From contig NZ_JNIJ01000048.1 of assembly GCF_000701345.1 (NCBI RefSeq), forward strand, positions 1 through 46,978: a stretch of DNA of 46,978 nt. The letters run 5' to 3'. Shown here piece by piece: positions 41,161-46,978 of the stretch. How positions within the stretch are numbered: the stretch's first letter is position 1; each line of letters begins with the position of its first letter. Source of the stretch: Bradyrhizobium sp. URHD0069 (GTDB lineage: Bacteria; Pseudomonadota; Alphaproteobacteria; Rhizobiales; Xanthobacteraceae). A program made the translations under genes and the position numbers. Under the pieces are notes generated by a model. It had not been told where the DNA came from, searched no databases, and saw nothing but the letters and a program-made list of their open reading frames with translations.

Positions 41161-41982
41161 ATGAAATCGAACATGTGGACAAAATCGAAACAAGACCGCC
41201 GCTCCTTCATCGGCGGCTCAGACGCTCGAACGATCATGGGAAATGACGAAAGCGCGCTCATCCGGCTGTGGCGGGAAAAACGTGGCGAGAGCGAGCCCGA
41301 GGACCTGTCGGGTAACCTGATCGTCCAACTTGGGACCGTGACCGAAGACCTCAATCGGCGGTGGTACGAACTAAACAGCGGCCATGTCATCAAGGATGTC
41401 CAGAGACGCGCCCAGCACCAGGTAATCCGATGGATGGCGGCAACCCTGGATGGAGTTGTCGAGAGCACGGGAGCCGTCTTCGAAGCCAAATTCATGTTGC
41501 CTTGGTCGTTCTCGGAAGAAGCCGCGGCCGAGAAGCACATGGCCCAACTGCAGCACAACATGTGGGTGATCCAGTCCCGCTTTGCGGTGCTTTCTATTAT
41601 TACCGGTGCCGGCAAATGGATCGAGATGACGATCCCGGCCGATCCGCTCTACCAGCATCTCCTGCTCACCGCAGAGAAGAAGTTCTGGCGCTGCGTCGAG
41701 AGTGGCGAGACCCCTCATTTGTTCGGGGTCGAGACGCCAAGACCTCGGGTTGAGGCGGTCCGGATCGTCGACATGACATCCTCCAACTCCTGGGCGGAAA
41801 TTGCCGGGGTGTTTTGCCAGACCCGCCCGGCTTTCCTCAATCATGAAGCCGCGAAGCTCGAGCTGAAGAAGCTGATGCCCGAGGACGCCAAAGAGGCCGT
41901 CGGGCATGGCATCCGGGCCAAACGCTCGAAATCCGGCGCGGTGAGTTTCGACATCGTGCAAATGGAGGCTGGTCGTGCATAA
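41161..41982 (+). CDS. YqaJ/lambda-exonuclease family nuclease
   Basis: 273 residues from ATG 41161, with GGAGG 8 nt upstream (the in-frame ATG at 41050 has none). Family motifs: SFIGGSDARTIMGNDESALI then LWREKRGESEPEDLSGNLIV, and the PD-(D/E)XK core with TLDG, then VFEAKF supplying Asp, Glu and Lys. The C-terminal part is less familiar. This family degrades one strand of DNA 5' to 3' to load an annealing protein, as in phage Red systems. Its stop overlaps the next gene by eight bases, which pairs it with the ERF protein. Confidence 0.85.
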   Translation: MKSNMWTKSKQDRRSFIGGSDARTIMGNDESALIRLWREKRGESEPEDLSGNLIVQLGTVTEDLNRRWYELNSGHVIKDVQRRAQHQVIRWMAATLDGVVESTGAVFEAKFMLPWSFSEEAAAEKHMAQLQHNMWVIQSRFAVLSIITGAGKWIEMTIPADPLYQHLLLTAEKKFWRCVESGETPHLFGVETPRPRVEAVRIVDMTSSNSWAEIAGVFCQTRPAFLNHEAAKLELKKLMPEDAKEAVGHGIRAKRSKSGAVSFDIVQMEAGRA

Positions 41983-43321
41983 CTCCAGCCAAACCATCGG
42001 CGCGATCGCGGGCGCGCTCGCCAAGGCCCAGATCGAACTCGCTAACCCCGAGAAGTCGCTGACCGCGACCATCCGGTCGCCCTTCCCCCGAGAGAGCGAC
42101 CGCAGCTTCCGCTACGCGTCCTTATCCAGCGGGCTAGACCTCGTGCGCAAGTCTCTGGGCCGGCACGAGATTGCGACGGTGCAGACCACCTCGATCGACG
42201 ACGGGGCCGGCCTTATCCGTCTGACCACGACATTGGCGCATTCGTCTGGCGAATGGGTGTCCTCTATCTGGCCGGTCTGTCCGGTCAGCGAGACGGCCAC
42301 CCCGCATCGGATGGGAGCGGCGCTGACCTACGCCCGCCGCTACGCGCTGTTCACGCTGGTCGGGATAGCCGGCGAAGATGACCTCGATGCGCCGGATCTT
42401 AATGCCGCCTCGCCCCATCTGGCTGCATCGCACGAACCCGGCCAACGACTACTCGCTGGCGACCAAGGATCTGTCCTGCCACCCGATGCTGCCGTTCCCG
42501 CGTCTGCCTTCTCGCCCGCACCGCCGGCGGCGCCCGACGACGGCCGACGCAAACAGGTCAAACCGCCCCGCGTTCTCCTGACTGCAGATAATTCCTGCGC
42601 TCTGCGCGAGCAGCTGATCTCGCAGCTTAAGGCGTTTAAGGAGTCCGAAGCTCTAACCGTATGGGCACAGCGGATCCTGGCGCTCAAGAACCAGCTCACC
42701 ACATCGGATGCTCAAGAGGTCGAGACTGCCTTTGCCGCGAAGCTTAACGAGCTCGGCGACGATGTTGCACCCCTCGACAGGCCCGAACCGAGCGCGAGCG
42801 CTCAGGATGATGGCAATACTGAACCTGCGGCCGCGAAAGGCAGTGCTGACTCAGACAGTGAGCCGATGCCGGCAAGCCAGAAACGCAAGCCCCCACGCAA
42901 GCTCAACGGCCATCGCGCGCCGCGGCGCGCAGCTACAAGCGAAAACGGATCAGTCGACGGCGGCGTAACATCCGAGGATGCTTCGCAGTCTGTAACTACC
43001 CTGAGCAAACCGCTCCGGCTGCGCGACCGGGATCATCTGAAGTTCGTGAGCACTCAGCCCTGCCTCGCCTGCGGTCGCAACCCATCGGATGCGCATCATC
43101 TTAAGTTCGCGCAACAGCGCGCGCTTGGGCGCAAAGTGAGTGACGAATTCACCGTGCCGCTTTGCAGGCTTCACCATCGCGAGCTCCACCGGTACGGCGA
43201 TGAACGCACATGGTGGCAGCAGCTGAGTCTCGATCCAATGCCTATGGCGCAGCGACTATGGTTGCGTACACGATCGGACGGTACCGCCTCGATCGGCGCT
43301 GCCCATCCGGGTGCGACATGA
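41975..43321 (+). CDS. ERF single-strand annealing protein fused to a C-terminal HNH/zinc domain
   Basis: 448 residues from GTG 41975, with GGAGG 6 nt upstream inside the exonuclease gene. Residues 1-150 are ERF (GAIAGALAKAQIELANPEKS, then MGAALTYARRYALFTLVGIA followed by GEDDLDAPD), the annealing domain that pairs complementary single strands. An unstructured Pro/Ser-rich linker (about 150-345) precedes an HNH-like zinc domain: CLACGRNPSDAHHLKFAQQR then ALGRKVSDEFTVPLCRLHHR and ELHRYGDE. Its CxxC, DAHH, and LCRLHHRELH spacing matches the phage Ref / DUF968 nuclease group. The fused pairing of annealing and nuclease domains is unusual. The module looks phage-derived; no other phage gene is adjacent. 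Confidence 0.85.
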   Translation: MHNSSQTIGAIAGALAKAQIELANPEKSLTATIRSPFPRESDRSFRYASLSSGLDLVRKSLGRHEIATVQTTSIDDGAGLIRLTTTLAHSSGEWVSSIWPVCPVSETATPHRMGAALTYARRYALFTLVGIAGEDDLDAPDLNAASPHLAASHEPGQRLLAGDQGSVLPPDAAVPASAFSPAPPAAPDDGRRKQVKPPRVLLTADNSCALREQLISQLKAFKESEALTVWAQRILALKNQLTTSDAQEVETAFAAKLNELGDDVAPLDRPEPSASAQDDGNTEPAAAKGSADSDSEPMPASQKRKPPRKLNGHRAPRRAATSENGSVDGGVTSEDASQSVTTLSKPLRLRDRDHLKFVSTQPCLACGRNPSDAHHLKFAQQRALGRKVSDEFTVPLCRLHHRELHRYGDERTWWQQLSLDPMPMAQRLWLRTRSDGTASIGAAHPGAT

Positions 43322-43429
43322 AACGCGCTGCCGAACTTCATCGCGCGATCGAATTGACACGCTAAGTGCAACTGCAGGTCGGGCAGTCGTTACTGACTCG
43401 GCCGTAGACTAGCACAGCTGTTCGAATCA

Positions 43430-43455
43430 AACGGGCCGGTGTGACCCGGCCCGTT
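43430..43455. terminator. Bidirectional terminator hairpin
   Basis: AACGGGCCGG, six-base loop, CCGGCCCGTT: a perfect ten-base stem between two converging genes (ending 43321 and 43480). It lacks a long T-run on either side, so termination efficiency is uncertain. Confidence 0.6.
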
Positions 43456-43479
43456 CAGCGCATTGTATGGCTCAACTAT

Positions 43480-46400
43480 TTAGATCAGATGATCCCGATA
43501 CGACAGAAGCGTACCGAAGCTGTCATCTGCCGCGACCGTGAAGCCATCGGCCGAGTACTGCCCAAGTAGCGCAATATTCGCGGTATGAACTCCGTCGGTC
43601 ACCGACAGGGTTCCTCCAGTACCGGCCTGATTTTCGACATAGCTCGCGGTCGTGCCGGCCCCGAATGCCACATCGAGAAGATCCAGGTGGTCATCCGCAT
43701 TAAATCCTGACACAAGCCCGCTAAAGTCGAAGGAGTCGGCAAGCTTAAGCGTTCCGGTCGCTGCGGCATCTAACGTTACATTCGCAGTTGACGCCGCTCC
43801 GAATTCGAGCGTGGCTACACCATCCATCAATGCAGTGCCGCTGCCAGTTACGTTACCATCGAGCGTGATATTGCCTCCATGCGCCCATAGTAGCCCAGAA
43901 TTCTCAACGTCACTGTCGATGACCAGCCCGCCGCTCCCGGTGGCTTCAAGTGTCCCGACGTTGATGACGATGTTCGTCCCAGTATCGATATCGAGGGAGT
44001 TGGTGCCGGTTGCGATGATCGTGCCTTCGTTGATTAGAATCATCTGCCCCGCGCCGAGCTGTCCGGCGCCGGAGATTGTGTTGTCGACGTTCGTGACCGT
44101 AACGCTACCTAACGTGCCGGTGATCACGTTATCGCCGCTGTCGGACAGGATGACCTGACCACCGCCCTCGAGTGTGACGCCGTGCTGGATGACCTGTAGT
44201 AGCGTCCCATTGCCGGCCGATTCGAGCGCGATTGTGCCGGTGTTGTTGATTATGCCGCTCAGCGGCAGCATCGCGCCGTCGCCGATCGTCATTGTTCCGG
44301 CATTGTTCATGACCGGTGTCAGATCAAACACGAAATTGCTTTCGGTCAGCGAGGCCGCATTCACGCCATGGAAGGTGATCGACTGCCCGTCCGCAAGTGT
44401 CACGACTGCATCGCCGTTGCCGTCATCCGTCATATGCGTCTGAATGTCGCCGAAGGTTGTAAAGTCGGCATAGCCGATGAGGTCGATCTGGTCCGTTGCG
44501 TCGTCGAAGCTGTAGATCGTGTCGTGACCGATCGGCTGAGAGAAGACGAACAAATCCGTGCCGCTGGACCCGGTCAGATGGTCATCGCCAGACCAAGCGA
44601 AGATAGGGCTGCCTTCTGAGTAGGCTTCGACGTTGCTATCCGTCGCGACCGTAATTGTGCTGCCGTCCACATTTGTCCAGCTCGCTGTCACGTTCAGCAT
44701 GACCGCACCTGGCAATCCGGCAGAGGACGTAATGCTCAAGGATCGAACATCGTCCGTCTGCACGCTCCACGATCCGTCGTCCATCTTCGTGCCGCCATCG
44801 AGCATCCATCCGGACGGAACACCCTTGACCGAGACGCTTGCAGACTGACCGTCCATTTCAATTGGAGCAGTGAGACCGAGATTAATCGAATGGCCCGCTA
44901 CGCCGGCGGGAGCTGCATTAAGGACGAAATCAGTCGCCGTAAGTGCGATGTTGCCGGACAGATGGATCTCAAGCTCAGCACTTGCCACGATGCCATTGGT
45001 GTCTGCTCTGACGATCGTTTCGTCAGTTGCGGCGTTGTAGAACCACCACACATTATTGTTCTGGGCGGCACCCGGAGTACTCGTATTGGTCACGGTGGAG
45101 AAATTCTGGAGGCCTCCGGCAATCGTGTTTGCATCAATTGTATTCGACAGCTTGATCTTATCGGTACCTGCCGTGAAATCGATGATGGTGTCTATATTCG
45201 CGCCCGACGATTGAACGGTGGCAGTGTACGCAAATACGTCGGAACCCGCTCCACCAGATAGGATGTCAGCGCCCGTCCCGCCGGTTAGCGTGTCGTTTCC
45301 TGCCCCGCCAAGGAGCAGATCAGAGCCAGCACCGCCGAAGAGGGAATCATCACCTCCCAGCCCCACCAGAATGTCGTTGCCGTTTCCATTTGCGTTGGTC
45401 TCATTGACCCCGATTGTCTCTCCATTAATCGTTCCAACGATTGTATTGTCAGCGCCATTTCCGGTCAGGTTCGTGTTGAAGAAATCTGGCAGATTAGCGT
45501 CAAAACCACTAACAATGGCCGAGTACTCAATGACAGCACCGTTGCTCGCGGCCACGGCGATGTCGGCTCTGCCGAAGCCGGCCACCTTGGCGTTCCAAGC
45601 AGATCCAGAAAGATCAAGAGCGTCGCTATTCCCTATACTTCCATCGAAATACGTTTGTAAAAGTCCTCGATAGGTGGTGTCCGAGAGAATGGATTCCAAC
45701 TGATCAACCGAGAACAGCGCAGTCACCGCATCGTTTGGATTGCCTGGTGTGCCAACCGGCACTGTGTCGGCGAAGTACGATGTTGTCCCATTGAGATGGT
45801 TCCATGCCGTCGTGAGCGTGTCCTGACTGCCACCCATGTAGACCGACCAAGCGCCTCCAGTTGCCGGGCTATTATCAAACGTAGCGCGCGAAAAGTCGGC
45901 AGTGTCCTGAGCGGATCCAAAATCAATGATATGTCCGCTCGAAGCTCCGGCTGCTACCGCGATCAATACCGTAACCACGTTGCTGGAAGCTGATCCGTCA
46001 TTTGCGTGATAGGTGAAGGTATCGGTGCCGATGTAGCCAGCTGTTGGAGTGTAATCGAAGCTTCCGTTGGCGTTCAGGGTGAGAGTGCCATGCGCAGGCC
46101 CTGTATTGAGCACTGCGCTCATTGCGCTATCAACGTCTGTATCGTTCGCGAGTACGCCATCAGGCGTGCCGCCGACGACAACGTGAAGCACGCCGCCACT
46201 CGTGACTGAGTAGACATCCCCCTGCGCGACCGGCGCGTCATTTGCGCCGTTGATGGTGACGGTCAGCACCGCCGTGTCCGTCAGGCTGCCGTCGCTCACC
46301 GTGTAGTTGAAACTTTCGGTGATCGTGCCGCCGGTGTTAAGCGCCTGCACCGCAGCGTCGTTTTCGTTGACCACGTAGGTGTAGCTGCCGTTGGCGGCAA

Positions 46401-46978
46401 TCGTCAGCGTCCCGTGCGCACCGACTAACCCTACACCCAGCGAACCGGCTGTGCCGGCGCCTTCTGTGCCGCCGGTTCGGATTGCGCTGACCGTCAGGCT
46501 GCCGCTGTCGACATCGGTGTCATTGGTCAGGACGTTGCCGGTCCCGTTCGAGCCGCCAGACCCGTTGAGGGTGCCGCCCTTCTCGGTCGTCGCCGTCGCA
46601 CCTGGACTCGTGCTGGTGTCGTTCACACCCACCGGGGCGTCGGCAACCGCGTTGACGGTCACCAGGACGGTGTCGCTGGTCGAGGCGGTGGAGCCGTTCT
46701 CGCCCTCGCTCGAGGTCGCGGTGACCGTGAGGGTGAAGTCGTCGCCGCTGTTGGCGGGCGGCGTGATGGTGAGACCCGCGAGCTGAGCCTGCGTCAGCGT
46801 CCACACGCCGCCGCCATTGTCGGTGCCGTGATTGAGGCTGGCGCCGGCGGGAACGCCGGAAATGGTGATCGACAGGCTCTCCGAGCCGTCGGTGTCGGTG
46901 AGCGCCGAGGAGAAGCTGAGCGCGATCGCGGTGTCCTCGTTGCCGGACGCATCCGGCGAGGTCAGCGTCGGGGCGTCG
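43480..46978 (-). CDS. Giant RTX/VCBS surface protein, C-terminal part (runs off right edge)
   Basis: Open for 1166 codons to the edge. From the edge: cadherin-like/VCBS repeats (for example GNEDTAIALSFSSALTDTDG, then SEGENGSTASTSDTVLVTVN, NDTDVDSGSLTVSAIRTGGT, NDAPVAQGDVYSV, TPTAGYIGTDTFTYHANDGS). Then a helical segment (ALFSVDQLESILSDTTYRGL) with DALDLSGSAWNAKVAGFG. Calcium-binding RTX nonapeptides follow around 45228-45365 (GGDDSLFGGAGSDLLLGGAG then NDTLTGGTGADILSGGAGSD), a second short set near 44545 (GDDHLTGSSGTDLF), a beta-helix-like stretch (NNTGTIALESAGNGTLLQV, TNVDNTISGAG, NEGTIIATGTNSLDID) and the C-terminal FNADDHLDLLDVAFGAGTT region that carries the type I secretion signal. It may join in frame to 1-2048. 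Confidence 0.92.
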   Translation of the reverse strand, partial: DAPTLTSPDASGNEDTAIALSFSSALTDTDGSESLSITISGVPAGASLNHGTDNGGGVWTLTQAQLAGLTITPPANSGDDFTLTVTATSSEGENGSTASTSDTVLVTVNAVADAPVGVNDTSTSPGATATTEKGGTLNGSGGSNGTGNVLTNDTDVDSGSLTVSAIRTGGTEGAGTAGSLGVGLVGAHGTLTIAANGSYTYVVNENDAAVQALNTGGTITESFNYTVSDGSLTDTAVLTVTINGANDAPVAQGDVYSVTSGGVLHVVVGGTPDGVLANDTDVDSAMSAVLNTGPAHGTLTLNANGSFDYTPTAGYIGTDTFTYHANDGSASSNVVTVLIAVAAGASSGHIIDFGSAQDTADFSRATFDNSPATGGAWSVYMGGSQDTLTTAWNHLNGTTSYFADTVPVGTPGNPNDAVTALFSVDQLESILSDTTYRGLLQTYFDGSIGNSDALDLSGSAWNAKVAGFGRADIAVAASNGAVIEYSAIVSGFDANLPDFFNTNLTGNGADNTIVGTINGETIGVNETNANGNGNDILVGLGGDDSLFGGAGSDLLLGGAGNDTLTGGTGADILSGGAGSDVFAYTATVQSSGANIDTIIDFTAGTDKIKLSNTIDANTIAGGLQNFSTVTNTSTPGAAQNNNVWWFYNAATDETIVRADTNGIVASAELEIHLSGNIALTATDFVLNAAPAGVAGHSINLGLTAPIEMDGQSASVSVKGVPSGWMLDGGTKMDDGSWSVQTDDVRSLSITSSAGLPGAVMLNVTASWTNVDGSTITVATDSNVEAYSEGSPIFAWSGDDHLTGSSGTDLFVFSQPIGHDTIYSFDDATDQIDLIGYADFTTFGDIQTHMTDDGNGDAVVTLADGQSITFHGVNAASLTESNFVFDLTPVMNNAGTMTIGDGAMLPLSGIINNTGTIALESAGNGTLLQVIQHGVTLEGGGQVILSDSGDNVITGTLGSVTVTNVDNTISGAGQLGAGQMILINEGTIIATGTNSLDIDTGTNIVINVGTLEATGSGGLVIDSDVENSGLLWAHGGNITLDGNVTGSGTALMDGVATLEFGAASTANVTLDAAATGTLKLADSFDFSGLVSGFNADDHLDLLDVAFGAGTTASYVENQAGTGGTLSVTDGVHTANIALLGQYSADGFTVAADDSFGTLLSYRDHLI

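Noticed and set aside
1..46978. CRISPR array or tRNA gene
   Set aside because: No regularly spaced short repeats and no cloverleaf with a T-loop sequence were seen on either strand.

Overview
The window reads as DNA from an alphaproteobacterium close to Bradyrhizobium (Nitrobacteraceae). The grounds are roughly 60% GC, a complete alphaproteobacterial tad/cpa pilus locus, PrsD/PrsE-type secretion genes, giant DUF5801/VCBS/RTX proteins, and many small secreted or cytoplasmic hypotheticals of a kind I associate with that genus. This placement rests on recognised protein families, not on a search. No rRNA, tRNA, integrase, plasmid replication gene or CRISPR array was seen.

Layout. (1) 1-2048, minus: the first 682 codons of a giant repeat-in-toxin adhesin, running off the left edge. 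(2) 2.3-6.5 kb: small exported proteins on both strands, one leaving a 3'-end remnant. (3) 6.5-9.9 kb: an FNR/FixK-type box, a frameshifted zinc ribbon, a Crp/Fnr regulator, a one-pass membrane protein and an outer-membrane barrel. (4) 10.3-23.1 kb, minus: a 14-gene Flp pilus locus, flp-cpaB-cpaC-cpaD-like-tadE-tadE-tadG-cpaE-tadA-tadB-tadC-tadD-membrane protein-cpaA, with a strong hairpin between pilin and machinery. (5) 23.5-30.2 kb: acyltransferase, PAP2 phosphatase with a direct repeat of its own 3' end, a histidine-rich membrane protein, gene remnants, a large stem-loop, a secreted YodC-like protein and a ClpP-like periplasmic protein. (6) 30.4-34.7 kb: small genes among related non-coding repeats, one bounded by terminal inverted repeats. 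(7) 34.8-37.9 kb, minus: a type I secretion adaptor and an ABC exporter broken by a frameshift. (8) 38.2-41.1 kb: small hypotheticals, VapBC, and an XRE-like regulator with a palindromic operator. (9) 41.2-43.3 kb, plus: a YqaJ-type exonuclease overlapping an ERF annealing protein fused to a C-terminal zinc/HNH module. (10) 43480-46978, minus: the C-terminal 1166 codons of a giant RTX protein, running off the right edge.

The two giant fragments join exactly in frame across the window ends (2048 + 3499 = 5547 nt), and the junction reads like a normal domain boundary. The sequence may therefore be a circular molecule, or a contig closed through repeats, carrying one 1848-residue adhesin. No replication gene is present to support a plasmid.

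How the genes may work together: the adhesin, its type I exporter (broken here) and the Flp pilus are all surface-attachment machinery. The exonuclease/annealing pair next to a self-regulated XRE repressor looks like a phage-derived homologous recombination module.
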